DNA from: CAJJDF01 sp965657945
GTDB lineage: Bacteria; Bacteroidota; Bacteroidia; Flavobacteriales_D; CAJJDF01
Direction of reading: 5' to 3'
Length of the DNA: 37,639 nucleotides
NCBI GenBank assembly: GCA_965657945.1
Contig: CBFHPW010000021.1
Coordinates: 1 to 37,639 of the forward strand
The position numbers and the translations under genes are program-made. The notes beneath the pieces are model-generated. The model did no database searches, had not been told where the DNA came from, and saw nothing but the letters and a program-made list of their open reading frames with translations. Numbering within the stretch: position 1 is the stretch's first letter; each line of letters opens with the position of its first letter. Of this stretch, positions 17,058-25,740 are shown in pieces.

Positions 17058-18899
17058 ATGAAAAATCTACCTCTTCTTATTGGGTTCTCGGCCATGTCGC
17101 TGCTTACCTATTCCCAAACTACTACCTCTTTTCAACTTCAAAAACGAGGAACTGTTAATGCAACCCAAGCAATGACAGAAGAAGTTAGTGTGAAGATTCA
17201 GAATTTGGAAGCACCCTCACCCGATGGAAAATCTACAAAAAGTATGTTATTAAGGAAAAAGGCCGAGATAGAAAAAAAATATCCTCGTTCTGCCTCAAGA
17301 TCTTCGTCTACAGGTTTAACTTCAGGTGATACGTTGGCAGTTGGAAAATCATTTTTATCGAACATTGGTTCTGCAGGAAATCCAAGTGATAATTCTATGG
17401 CAATTTCAAATGATGGAGTTGTGATTTCTGCTTTCAACTCAGCCATTTTTGTAAGAGATACCGAAAATGACACCACTCTTGGAGAAATTAGACTCAATCA
17501 ATTTTCGGCTCAAATAGGAATGAATTTCGATAATTTTGACCCGAAAATGATTTACGACCCTGAAAATGATAAATTTATGCTTATTTATTTAGCGGGTCGA
17601 ACTGAAACAAACAGTTTTATAGTAGTTTGTTTTTCTGAAACCAACGATCCAATGGGAAATTGGAATGTGTACTCTTTACCAGGAAATCCATTGAATGACA
17701 CTTCTTGGAGTGATTATCCTGCTATTTCAATGACGAAAGATGAAGCGTTTATTACTATTAATTTGTTGAATCCAGGAGGAAGTTGGCAAACCTCCTTCAA
17801 ACAAACAGTGATTTGGCAAATAGATAAATATTCTGGTTATGCTGGCGATACAAGTTTAACATTGAACTTGTGGTCTGGAATTCAAGAAGGAGGAATAAAC
17901 CTACGAAATATGCATCCCGTTCGTGGAGGTTACGATTTGAAAAGTAAAGACCAGTATTTCCTATCGAATAGAAATTTTGCCACAATGAGTGATTCTGTTT
18001 ACCTCATTCATATAGATAATACTATTGCCAGCGGCTCAGCCAACATTGATGTAAAACTTATTCATGCTGATAAAAATTATTTTTTGGCTCCCAACGCCAG
18101 ACAATCACAGGGAAGATTTTTTGCCACCAATGACTCAAGGGTTTTAGGTGGAATATTAGAAAATAACCAAATTCAGTACGTTCATCATGGGTTGGATACC
18201 AATACAGGAAATTGTGTGATTTACCATGGAGTAATTTCTGATTTGGACGGTTCACCTTCTATAAAAACAAGAACAATAGGCAATTCAAACATGGATTATG
18301 GATATCCTAATATCGTGTATGGTGGATTAATTCCTGGGGAGAACAAATCTATTATTGGATTTAATCATACAGGAGTTGCAACCAATGCAGGTATGTCCGC
18401 TACTTATTTCGATGGAAATAATTACACAGAAACAAAGATAGTGAAGGAAGGAGAGTCGAATGTGAGAACGTTCAGAGATTTTTTGATGAGATGGGGAGAT
18501 TATTTTGGAATCCAAAGAAAATACAATGAAGACTGTAAGGTTTGGATGTCGGGATATTTTGGACAAGGACAAGATAATAAAACCTGGGTTTCTGAAGTGA
18601 TTTTGCCTGGCGATTGTTATGATACTATCGTACCACAAACTTTCGTTGAAAACACATTGTTTCCAAATCCTTCCGTATTTGAATCACAATTTCATTTTAC
18701 TATGGATGAAACACAACCTATAACAGTAGATTTAACCGATGCTAATGGGAAAATTGTGAGAGTTCTCTATGAAGATCAAGCCAAAAAAGGAGAAAACAGA
18801 ATTACAATTAGTACGCAAAACTTGGCAATTGGAATTTATTTTATTCGCGTGTATTCTGAAAATAAGTCGATTTTGGTAAAGAAATTGGTCAGGCAATAG
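17058..18899 (+). CDS. T9SS-secreted protein with type A sorting domain, function unknown
   Basis: A 613-aa secreted protein. The signal peptide starts at ATG 17058 (MKNLPLLIGFSAMSLLTYSQ). A TTG six bases earlier overlaps a promoter-like TTTG. Residues about 95-500 are rich in beta-strand, with repeated Asp/Trp/Tyr-containing blades (FDPKMIYDPENDKFMLIYLA, WSDYPAISMTKDEAFITINL) that suggest a beta-propeller, although I do not recognise a named family. The last 80 or so residues form a T9SS type A sorting domain (FPNPSVFESQF to GIYFIRVYSENK), so it is carried across the outer membrane and attached or released there. No catalytic residues could be assigned. Confidence 0.8.
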   Translation: MKNLPLLIGFSAMSLLTYSQTTTSFQLQKRGTVNATQAMTEEVSVKIQNLEAPSPDGKSTKSMLLRKKAEIEKKYPRSASRSSSTGLTSGDTLAVGKSFLSNIGSAGNPSDNSMAISNDGVVISAFNSAIFVRDTENDTTLGEIRLNQFSAQIGMNFDNFDPKMIYDPENDKFMLIYLAGRTETNSFIVVCFSETNDPMGNWNVYSLPGNPLNDTSWSDYPAISMTKDEAFITINLLNPGGSWQTSFKQTVIWQIDKYSGYAGDTSLTLNLWSGIQEGGINLRNMHPVRGGYDLKSKDQYFLSNRNFATMSDSVYLIHIDNTIASGSANIDVKLIHADKNYFLAPNARQSQGRFFATNDSRVLGGILENNQIQYVHHGLDTNTGNCVIYHGVISDLDGSPSIKTRTIGNSNMDYGYPNIVYGGLIPGENKSIIGFNHTGVATNAGMSATYFDGNNYTETKIVKEGESNVRTFRDFLMRWGDYFGIQRKYNEDCKVWMSGYFGQGQDNKTWVSEVILPGDCYDTIVPQTFVENTLFPNPSVFESQFHFTMDETQPITVDLTDANGKIVRVLYEDQAKKGENRITISTQNLAIGIYFIRVYSENKSILVKKLVRQ

Positions 18900-18991
18900 C
18901 CGTTATTTCATTATCATTATTGTGCAGGAAGAGGCTAAAAGTTGTCATTTCTTTTTTTCCATTTTTGAATCAATCCAAAATTAAATTGAAA

Positions 18992-19399
18992 TTATTGTTT
19001 ACCCAAGTAGCAAGCTAGTTTCGTGGCTTTTTCTTGGTAAGAAAAGGCTGGAGAAAGCGGCATTTTATTCTTTTTGAAGTAGGAGGTAAGAGCTTGGGGA
19101 GTCACAAACTCAATCGATGTGTTTGGATAAAGTTGAACCAATCCTTCCAGCTTAAATGAATAAGGTGAGGCAGCAAACCTTCCTTTTGTTTGTCGCGTTA
19201 CAACTCCTATTTTATCGGCATTTATTTCCTCAAAATAAGCGTGTAAGTTTTTCATAAGGTCTGCCAGTTCTTGATCGTCTCTATCGTCTTTTAGTTCAAA
19301 ATACTTCGTCTCAGGTTTTAATTGAGTAATATTTGGACTTGAGTCAATGGCTACTACAATTATTTTTTTCTTATCGATTTCTATTCCAATTGCTTTCAT
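18992..19399 (-). CDS. DUF3010-like small protein
   Basis: A 135-aa protein that resembles the DUF3010 family: an N-terminal strand pair (MKAIGIEIDKKKIIVVAID) and the family-like central motif TRQTKGRFAASPYSFKLEGL. The ending is conserved-looking (YQEKATKLACYLGK). The fold looks RNase H/RuvC-like by its N-terminal GIEID strand, but that is inference. A minus-strand box TAAATTTTG (19403-19411, one base longer than consensus) ends 4 nt before the ATG. It lies alone between the large TonB receptor and the T9SS gene. DUF3010 is best known to me from gammaproteobacteria. Confidence 0.6.
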   Translation of the reverse strand: MKAIGIEIDKKKIIVVAIDSSPNITQLKPETKYFELKDDRDDQELADLMKNLHAYFEEINADKIGVVTRQTKGRFAASPYSFKLEGLVQLYPNTSIEFVTPQALTSYFKKNKMPLSPAFSYQEKATKLACYLGKQ

Positions 19400-19465
19400 T
19401 CACAAAATTTACAAAAAAATCCCTTCCTAAAATTCTAATGGGAATTAAAATTTATTCCAATATAA

Positions 19466-21907
19466 TTAAAACTCAAAAATAATACCTAACGTAGGTGTTA
19501 CCGTGGCAGATCTGTTCTCAATCAGTAAAGGTATTCCATTGCTTCCATCTTGTTTTAAGGCTTGTCCATCTGTAGTTTCAAATCCTGTATTGTCAGCATT
19601 TCTTTTGAAAGAATAATAGGGTGGAGTCTCTTGCTCTGTTAGCAATAAGTTTTGAATATCGATGTAGAAATCTACACTTACTTTTTTGAAATTGACAATT
19701 TTGTCGATTCTCAAATCCAATTGGCTAAAATTATCCAATCTGAGCGAATTGAGGTTGTTGAAATCTAAAGTTCCTTGTCCTAAAGTTGGGAAATTTTGCC
19801 TTGACGCAATCACGTCAAAAGGAGTGTAAGGAACTCCCCCCGCAAACCGGTATTTTGCTCCCAGTTTCCAGTTGTTTTTAAAATTATACCCGAGTGTTCC
19901 AGAAACTAAATGTTGGTTGTCCCAAGCTGAGGCGATTAATTCTCCATCCAAACCGGAATACAAACTTCGTACGTAGGTGTAACTCAACACGTAAAAGATG
20001 TTTTTTACTAATTTTTGTTGTACGAATAATTCGGCTCCGTAGGTTCTTCCTGTTCCTGTACTCGAAATCGCTTCGCTTCCTATGGATCCAAATTGAGTTC
20101 CCTGGTTGGCCAAAGAGCTTCCGTTGGCTATGGATACTGGATAATTGTTGTACTCCTTGTAAAAACCTTCTACCGTAATTCTCAACCCATTGTTAGGAAT
20201 GAATTGTCCTCCCAATACGTAATGGTTGGATTGAATGTATTCCATCGAGCGGTTAACGTAGTTCCCGTCACTTCCTTGAAACCCGAGTGAGGTGTAGGTT
20301 GGGATTTTGTAATAACTTCCTATTGAAGCAGTTAAATCTATTTTCTTGGTCAGTTTGTAGGAAAAGCTTAACCGAGGAGAAAGCGTATTTAATGGATTGT
20401 TTCCGTTGTCAGTAAAAGAATTCATGTCCGTTCTTATTCCCGCAGAAATCAATAGTTTATCTTGAAAGAAATTTCTTGAAACGGTTCCAAAAGCTCCATA
20501 TTTGAAAAAATCAATTGCGCTGCCAAAGTTTAAACTCACCTCAGGCGAAATAATCGCTCCCGAAGAATCTCTCACTTCCCTGGCTAATCGATTGTAAATG
20601 CTCGTATTGTATTTCACATATTGCCCCATTATTCCGTAAGAGTATTTAAATCCTTTTTGAAATTTGTTCATATCAAAACGGAACTTATTTTCTATTTCTT
20701 GGGACTGGAGTCCGAGATTTCGAAATTCCTCCTTGTCGTTTTGTGCATCTTCAAATTGATCCAGTTGATTGTCGAACATATTTCTGCTCAAGGTCAAGTT
20801 GTAATACCCATCATTCACCAAACGTTTAAAAGCAAAACCAGTCGTGTAATTCCACTGGTTGATAAATGGGAGGGAACCTCTCAGGTAAGTGCTTTCGGGA
20901 GTTTCGTCTTTTGTTTCGGCAAATCTAAATCGGTCTATTGCTCCCACACCCAAAGCAGTGAAAGTAGTTTTGTTGTCTATTTTTCGCGTTACTTTGTATT
21001 GAAAATCCGAGAAATTTGGACGAATAGGTAGGTCGATAAGAGTGAACAAAAGATCGAGATAACTGGTTCTGGCCGAGGCTAAGAAAACTGTTTTTTTATC
21101 TTTGCTCATCGGTCCTTCGAGAGTAAAAGAGCTCTCTGTTAAACTGGTTCGTACATTGCCCGATAATTTTTCGTTGTTTCCATCTCGTTGTTTGATTACA
21201 AAAGTAGAGGCCAGCGCATTGTCATATCTTGCATCAAAAGCAGAAGAAGTAAGTTTTAGTTCTTCTATAAAAGATACATTAAGAATTCCTTGTGCACCGC
21301 CCGATGAACCTTGTGTTTGAAAATGATTAATTACAGGGATTTCGATTCCATCCAAATAATAGACATTTTCATTGGGTGCCCCCCCTCTTATGGTAATGTC
21401 GTTTCGGCCGCCACCACCTGCAGAACCTCCTACACCAGGTAAGGTTTGTACTACTTTCGATACATCAAAATTCCCTCCTGGATTGGATCTGATTTCTTGA
21501 GTTGTCAATTGCTGAACGGATAATGGAGTAATCATATCTGTGGTAGCTACTTCTTTTTCTTTGTCGTAGGTAACTTCAAATTCCGTTAACTCAGTTCCTT
21601 CTGTTAGTTCAAAATTGATAATTTGCGCATTCCCAGAATTCAGTTCGATATTGAACTTCTGATCAGTTTGGAATCCCACGACCGTTACTTTGAGGTTGTA
21701 AGTTCCCGTTGGGATTTCGAGTCTGTAGTTTCCATCAAAATCGGAGGAAGTTCCAAAATCTGTTCCTTCTACCAAAATATTAGCAAAGGGAATAAGCGCT
21801 TGGGTATTTTTGTTGGTAATTGTTCCTTTTATGACTCCTGTGGTTTGCGAAAACAAACCAAATGATAGACTGATTACAAAAAGAAAAGAGATGAAAACTG
21901 CTTTCAT
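19466..21907 (-). CDS. TonB-dependent receptor with N-terminal carboxypeptidase-like domain
   Basis: An 813-aa outer membrane receptor. It has a signal peptide (about 1-21) and a CarboxypepD_reg-like Ig domain at about 24-105 (GVIKGTITNKNTQALIPFAN, SSDFDGNYRLEIPTGTYNLK). The plug at about 125-235 includes GGGGRNDITIRGGAPNENVY and YLDGIEIPVINHF, and a beta-barrel ends in GIIFEF with a terminal aromatic. The glycine-rich plug loop is typical of Bacteroidota receptors of this size. No SusD partner is adjacent, and the ligand is unknown. The promoter box TAACTTTG (21926-21933) is 19 nt upstream. It is monocistronic as far as I can see. Confidence 0.93.
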   Translation of the reverse strand: MKAVFISFLFVISLSFGLFSQTTGVIKGTITNKNTQALIPFANILVEGTDFGTSSDFDGNYRLEIPTGTYNLKVTVVGFQTDQKFNIELNSGNAQIINFELTEGTELTEFEVTYDKEKEVATTDMITPLSVQQLTTQEIRSNPGGNFDVSKVVQTLPGVGGSAGGGGRNDITIRGGAPNENVYYLDGIEIPVINHFQTQGSSGGAQGILNVSFIEELKLTSSAFDARYDNALASTFVIKQRDGNNEKLSGNVRTSLTESSFTLEGPMSKDKKTVFLASARTSYLDLLFTLIDLPIRPNFSDFQYKVTRKIDNKTTFTALGVGAIDRFRFAETKDETPESTYLRGSLPFINQWNYTTGFAFKRLVNDGYYNLTLSRNMFDNQLDQFEDAQNDKEEFRNLGLQSQEIENKFRFDMNKFQKGFKYSYGIMGQYVKYNTSIYNRLAREVRDSSGAIISPEVSLNFGSAIDFFKYGAFGTVSRNFFQDKLLISAGIRTDMNSFTDNGNNPLNTLSPRLSFSYKLTKKIDLTASIGSYYKIPTYTSLGFQGSDGNYVNRSMEYIQSNHYVLGGQFIPNNGLRITVEGFYKEYNNYPVSIANGSSLANQGTQFGSIGSEAISSTGTGRTYGAELFVQQKLVKNIFYVLSYTYVRSLYSGLDGELIASAWDNQHLVSGTLGYNFKNNWKLGAKYRFAGGVPYTPFDVIASRQNFPTLGQGTLDFNNLNSLRLDNFSQLDLRIDKIVNFKKVSVDFYIDIQNLLLTEQETPPYYSFKRNADNTGFETTDGQALKQDGSNGIPLLIENRSATVTPTLGIIFEF

Positions 21908-21925
21908 TGTTTAATTAATTTTGAA

Positions 21926-21933
21926 CAAAGTTA
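21926..21933 (-). promoter_or_regulatory. Predicted -7 box of the TonB receptor promoter
   Basis: The minus strand reads TAACTTTG, a perfect TAnnTTTG match, 18 nt before the ATG at 21907. No convincing -33 TTG was found at 19-21 nt. Confidence 0.5.
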
Positions 21934-21975
21934 AACAAGAAATACGGATTTGTTTCTATTATTTTCAATTTAGGC

Positions 21976-22011
21976 AAAAAAAATCCTCAATCGATAAAGA
22001 TTGAGGATTTT
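21976..22011 (-). terminator. Intrinsic terminator of the aldehyde dehydrogenase gene
   Basis: A 12-bp perfect stem (21981-21992 with 21999-22010) has a 6-nt loop. Read on the minus strand, it is followed by a run of U. It lies 18 nt after the dehydrogenase stop and separates that gene from the TonB receptor downstream. Confidence 0.85.
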
Positions 22012-22028
22012 GGTTGTGAATTTATTTC

Positions 22029-23570
22029 TTAAAATTCAAACTTAATTCCTTGTGCTAAAGGCAATTCAGTAGAATAATTGATCGTATTAGTTTGTCTTCT
22101 CATGTAAATCTTCCAAGCATCAGATCCTGATTCTCTTCCGCCACCTGTTTCTTTTTCACCTCCAAATGCACCACCTATTTCGGCACCAGAAGTTCCAATA
22201 TTTACGTTGGCAATTCCACAGTCACTTCCTTGGTAAGACAAGAACATTTCGCTTTCTCTCATGCTGTTGGTCATAATCGCAGAAGACAATCCTTGGGCAA
22301 CACCATTTTGTTGCTCAATCGCATTTTCTAATCCTCCGGAATATTTTAATAAATACAAGATTGGAGCAAATGTTTCGGATTGTACAATTTCCATGTCGTT
22401 ATTTCCTTCAATAATACATGGCTTTACGTAGCAGCCACTTTCGTATCCTTCTCCTTCTAAAACTCCGCCTTCAACTACAACTTTTCCGCCTTCGGCTTTT
22501 GCTTTTTCTATCGCAGCCAAATAGGTGTTTACCGAGTCATGATCAATTACTGGTCCCATGTGATTTTTCTCATCCAATGGGTTTCCAATTTTCACCTGAC
22601 CGTAAGCTGAGGCTAATTTTTCTTTTACCGTGTCATATACATCTTCATGTATTATCAATCTTCTTGTTGATGTACATCTTTGACCTGCAGTTCCTACAGC
22701 TCCAAATAAAGCCCCCACAATCGTCATTTCCAAATCTGCACTTGGCGTAATGATAATCGCATTGTTTCCACCTAATTCAAGCAATGATTTTCCAAATCGT
22801 TGGGCAACAGTAGCCCCTACAATTCTTCCCATTCTTGTACTTCCAGTAGCCGAGATTAAAGGGATTTTCGTATCATTGGTCATCATTTCTCCCACTTTAT
22901 AATCTCCATTTATCAATCCGCAAATTCCTTCTGGCAAATCATTTTCTTTCAATACTTCAGCCATAATGTTTTGGCAAGCAACTCCACACAATGGTGCTTT
23001 TTCGGATGGTTTCCAGATACATACATCTCCGCAAATCCATGCCAAAGCAGTATTCCAAGCCCATACGGCAACCGGGAAGTTAAAAGCGGAAATAATTCCT
23101 ACAACTCCAAGTGGATGGTATTGGTCGTACATTCTATGCAAAGGTCTTTCCGAATGCAACGTAGCTCCGTTCAATTGCCTGGATAATCCTACTGCAAAAT
23201 CACAGATATCAATCATTTCTTGTACTTCTCCGTATCCTTCTTGCAGAGATTTTCCCATTTCGTAAGAAACTAATTTTCCTAATGGCTCTTTGTATTTTCT
23301 TAATTTCTCTCCAAATTGACGAACAATTTCCCCTCTTTTTGGGGCAGGAACATGTCTCCATTCTTTGAATGCTTTAGTCGCTTCCGAAATTACTTTGTCA
23401 TAATCTGCCTTGGTTGTTGCTTTTACTTTCCCAATCAATTTTCCGTCCACCGGTGAGTAAGACTCGATTAACTCTCCATTCGAGAAATTATTTAATCCAG
23501 TAGAAGTTCCATCGTTTAGTTCTTTTAGCCCTAATTCCGCCAAAAAGTTTAAGTTCATTGTTTCTGTCAT
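22029..23570 (-). CDS. ALDH7-family aldehyde dehydrogenase (probable alpha-aminoadipate semialdehyde dehydrogenase)
   Basis: A 513-aa NAD(P)-dependent aldehyde dehydrogenase, most like ALDH7 (antiquitin/AmaB), which oxidises aminoadipate semialdehyde in lysine breakdown. The ALDH7-type signatures are GVVGIISAFNFPVAVWAWNT and the catalytic Cys299 in GTAGQRCTSTRRL. The general-base Glu is in LLELGGNNAIIITP, and ETFAPILYLLKY and GGAFGGEKETGGGRESGSDA are present. I start at ATG 23570 (MTETMNLNF) because the longer start at 23603 overlaps the -7 box. No other lysine-degradation gene is adjacent, so the substrate rests on family membership alone. Closed by the hairpin at 21976-22011. Confidence 0.9.
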   Translation of the reverse strand: MTETMNLNFLAELGLKELNDGTSTGLNNFSNGELIESYSPVDGKLIGKVKATTKADYDKVISEATKAFKEWRHVPAPKRGEIVRQFGEKLRKYKEPLGKLVSYEMGKSLQEGYGEVQEMIDICDFAVGLSRQLNGATLHSERPLHRMYDQYHPLGVVGIISAFNFPVAVWAWNTALAWICGDVCIWKPSEKAPLCGVACQNIMAEVLKENDLPEGICGLINGDYKVGEMMTNDTKIPLISATGSTRMGRIVGATVAQRFGKSLLELGGNNAIIITPSADLEMTIVGALFGAVGTAGQRCTSTRRLIIHEDVYDTVKEKLASAYGQVKIGNPLDEKNHMGPVIDHDSVNTYLAAIEKAKAEGGKVVVEGGVLEGEGYESGCYVKPCIIEGNNDMEIVQSETFAPILYLLKYSGGLENAIEQQNGVAQGLSSAIMTNSMRESEMFLSYQGSDCGIANVNIGTSGAEIGGAFGGEKETGGGRESGSDAWKIYMRRQTNTINYSTELPLAQGIKFEF

Positions 23571-23602
23571 AAGTTGTTTTCTATTTTGTTTTATGAATGG
23601 CA

Positions 23603-23610
23603 CAAAGGTA
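23603..23610 (-). promoter_or_regulatory. Predicted -7 box of the aldehyde dehydrogenase promoter
   Basis: On the minus strand it reads TACCTTTG, an exact TAnnTTTG match, about 32 nt before the chosen ATG at 23570. It decides the start, since the upstream ATG at 23603 would lie within the box. Confidence 0.6.
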
Positions 23611-23640
23611 CAGTTTTAAGTAACCAATGTAAAACTCAAT

Positions 23641-23656
23641 GGTTAAAATTTTAACC
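23641..23656. promoter_or_regulatory. Perfect 16-bp palindrome upstream of the dehydrogenase promoter
   Basis: GGTTAAAATTTTAACC is a perfect palindrome lying 31-46 bp upstream of the -7 box. A further TAACCA occurs at 23621-23626, giving three TAACC/GGTTA half-sites in 36 bp. It could be an operator for a dimeric regulator, or a weak hairpin ending the acetyltransferase transcript. No regulator is known. Confidence 0.4.
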
Positions 23657-23663
23657 GAAACCC

Positions 23664-24095
23664 TTAGTCTAGTGATTTTTTCATTTTCAGATGTGGTAAG
23701 CTAACTTCTCTAAAAAGTTTGCCTTCTTGCCTGTAGCCATGTTTCTCGTAGTAATTCACTGCCGATTCGCGCGCATGGCAACTAATGGTTTTGTATCCGT
23801 TTTCTTTTGCCCAATTTTCGCAAAAGCTCATCATTTTGTTCCCAACTCCCTGCTGCTGACTTTGAGAATCTACGCATACTTGACGCATTTTAACTTCCGA
23901 TTCGTTTTGTTTCAAAAGAGAGAAACTGCCTATTGCTTTCTCTCCTTCGAATACTCCCACGTGCGTTTGGTCGTGTTCAAGAAAAAGTTCTTCTTCCGAA
24001 AACATTAGGTTTATAGGTTCACGTAAAATCTTGTCTCGCAGTTTTACGCATTTCCAATAGTCTTTGCTGTAATGATTTACAATTCTTATTTCCAT
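23664..24095 (-). CDS. GNAT-family N-acetyltransferase
   Basis: A 143-aa protein with the GNAT core. Strand 4 and the acetyl-CoA pyrophosphate loop are in VKMRQVCVDSQSQQQGVGNK, and the C-terminal motif is in SAVNYYEKHGYRQEG. The length is typical. The acetyl acceptor cannot be predicted. It starts 8 nt after the stop of the T9SS plug gene, so the two are almost certainly co-transcribed. Confidence 0.88.
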   Translation of the reverse strand: MEIRIVNHYSKDYWKCVKLRDKILREPINLMFSEEELFLEHDQTHVGVFEGEKAIGSFSLLKQNESEVKMRQVCVDSQSQQQGVGNKMMSFCENWAKENGYKTISCHARESAVNYYEKHGYRQEGKLFREVSLPHLKMKKSLD

Positions 24096-24103
24096 GAATT
24101 TGG

Positions 24104-25441
24104 TTATTGAGCGGTATTGCTTTTGTAGGTTTGGTGTCCAATTATTTTGTCACAATTACACAACGGATCGCTAAAATATGTGGTGATCGAATACATGTTT
24201 TCTGTTTCAAAATGATCACCTTCAATAAACGTAACATCTCCTTTGGCATCATGCGGTCGCTTAAGCATGTAAAAGTAGTCGTAATAACCTTGTTTCAGTA
24301 ATACTTTGGTTTCATACTGCCTTGCAATTGGGTTGTAAGTCATTTTAAATTCTTCCCTAAATTCATTGTCGCTCATTCCTCCAAACACGTATAAATCTCC
24401 TTCGGTAATTTCGTTCGGATAGTTTAATGCAAAATGGGTGTAAATATAATCTGCTTCGGTACCTTGGTTTATTCCAAATTGATTTCGAATGTAGAATTTT
24501 CCGTCAATGTCTTCGTAAAACAAGTAGTTGGCAAATCTTCGTTTTTCTTCAGGAAATAAATACACATTTGTTTCTCTGTTTTCTAAAATTATTTGTTGCA
24601 CTTTTTGCCCTCTAAATCTCATGTTTCTTGTGTCCAAAAAACGATATTCGTTTCCACCATCAAATACATTTTCGTTGTTGTTGTAATCGTAAATTAATTG
24701 TTTTCCTCTAACAAATAATGGCTTTAGTCCAAATATTGCGTTGTCCCATCGGTTGTTTTGCTGAACCACTACTTTGATATCCCTATTAATATCTGGAACC
24801 ATTAAGTCTTGTAAATCCAGTTCAAAATCTACCTCTTGTTTGTAGTTTCGTTCTTGTACGTTGCTCGGTCTATTCACTTGGGCGCGAGTAATTATTTTAT
24901 TTTCGTACACCATAAACCTTTTGGTAAGTACCATTTGCTCTGGGTCATTGTCGCGAAATACCTTAAAAATATAATTGCCGGTGAGTTTGATTCCCATATT
25001 TTTATTGGGAATAGAAATTTCATAGTGAACAAAGTTTTCGTAGGTATTGAAAGAGAATTTGAAATCTGAAATAAAGTCCTGAAAAAATCCATTCATGTAT
25101 TGTGATTGAATTAAATCTGACTTTTTCCATTGGGCATCGCAATGAATAATCGTATAGTAATAGTCGCCTAAATCAGAACCCAATTTGTCGAAAGAAAAAT
25201 TGATTGATTCTCTTGAGGCCAAATCAATAGCTGGATTACTCATTTTCCATCCAGTTTTTGCCGCCCAAATTGATTTGATATCAGCTGCATAAATTTTATT
25301 CTGAATAGGAGTGGACCCAAAGGTTTCCTCAAAAGTAGGTGTGTCCAAATTAGTTGTTTTTGTGGAATTCGCAGCAGGAGATGACGGGTAACAACTCGCT
25401 AATACGCTTATTATAAAGAGAAAATAAATGAGCTTTTTCAT
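24104..25441 (-). CDS. DUF5103 protein, probable type IX secretion system plug
   Basis: A 445-aa lipoprotein (signal with lipobox LASC, Cys about 17). The rest matches my memory of the DUF5103 family: YYYTIIHCDAQWKKSDLIQS, QYMNGFFQDFISDFKFSFNT, MNRDI-type central strands and EITEGDLYVFGGMSDNEF. The family is now linked to the Plug protein that seals the periplasmic side of the SprA translocon. At least four T9SS cargo genes lie in this window, which fits. It has its own promoter box (25459-25466, minus) and is divergent from the B12 operon. It is followed by the acetyltransferase gene. Confident in the family, moderately so in the role. Confidence 0.82.
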   Translation of the reverse strand: MKKLIYFLFIISVLASCYPSSPAANSTKTTNLDTPTFEETFGSTPIQNKIYAADIKSIWAAKTGWKMSNPAIDLASRESINFSFDKLGSDLGDYYYTIIHCDAQWKKSDLIQSQYMNGFFQDFISDFKFSFNTYENFVHYEISIPNKNMGIKLTGNYIFKVFRDNDPEQMVLTKRFMVYENKIITRAQVNRPSNVQERNYKQEVDFELDLQDLMVPDINRDIKVVVQQNNRWDNAIFGLKPLFVRGKQLIYDYNNNENVFDGGNEYRFLDTRNMRFRGQKVQQIILENRETNVYLFPEEKRRFANYLFYEDIDGKFYIRNQFGINQGTEADYIYTHFALNYPNEITEGDLYVFGGMSDNEFREEFKMTYNPIARQYETKVLLKQGYYDYFYMLKRPHDAKGDVTFIEGDHFETENMYSITTYFSDPLCNCDKIIGHQTYKSNTAQ

Positions 25442-25458
25442 AAATAGGTGATGAGTAA

Positions 25459-25466
25459 CAAAAATA
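25459..25466 (-). promoter_or_regulatory. Predicted -7 box of the DUF5103 gene promoter
   Basis: The minus strand reads TATTTTTG, a TAnnTTTG match, 17 nt before the ATG at 25441. No clear -33 element was seen. Confidence 0.45.
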
Positions 25467-25533
25467 GGATAAAAAAAGTTCGTCTAAATAGGAATTCTCA
25501 ACTTATTCTTGCTTTCTTCGATTCTTTTTGTTC

Positions 25534-25541
25534 TATATTTG
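25534..25541 (+). promoter_or_regulatory. Predicted -7 box of the cobalamin riboswitch transcript
   Basis: TATATTTG matches TAnnTTTG exactly and lies just before the riboswitch. A TTG at 25509-25511 could be the -33 box, with a spacer of 22 nt, slightly longer than the usual 19-21. Transcription would begin near 25548, giving a leader of about 300 nt. Confidence 0.6.
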
Positions 25542-25548
25542 CGCTGTA

Positions 25549-25740
25549 TTTGGTTTGAATGATCTTTTTAAAAGTCATTCAATTAAAAGGGAATTAGGTG
25601 AGAAACCTAGGCTGTTCCCGCAACTGTAAGCTTCGAAATAGCTTGTTGATGAATCCACTGTTCGTTTATGGATGGGAAGGAAAACAAGTAATGGAGTAAG
25701 TCAGGAGACCTGCCAAGCACATTATAAGTACTGTTTTCGG
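25549..25740 (+). ncRNA. Cobalamin (B12) riboswitch
   Basis: The conserved core is present in order: AAAAGGGAATTAGGTGAGAA (25586-25605), CCTAGGCTGTTCCCGCAACT (25606-25625), and the B12 box AGTCAGGAGACCTGCCA (25699-25715). A perfect 8-bp stem (TTGAATGA, 25555-25562, with 25575-25582) precedes the core, and a variable stem region (about 25640-25690) separates core and B12 box. In this class adenosylcobalamin or another cobalamin bound to the leader lowers expression of the downstream genes. Read-out is not certain: a 5-bp hairpin CCTCT/AGAGG (25763-25780) lies downstream, but no strong terminator. It governs the four-gene operon starting at 25853. The outer ends are approximate. Confidence 0.95.

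Noticed and set aside
18900..18991. Terminator between the T9SS gene and the converging DUF3010 gene
   Set aside because: There is a T-rich stretch but no credible stem-loop, so no feature is called.
19400..19465. Possible hairpin between the TonB receptor and the DUF3010 gene
   Set aside because: The GGAAT/ATTCC stem is short and imperfect with a long loop; not convincing as a terminator.
20621..21031. 136-codon plus-strand frame opposite the TonB receptor
   Set aside because: It is antisense to a clear gene, has no family features, and the other strand explains the sequence.
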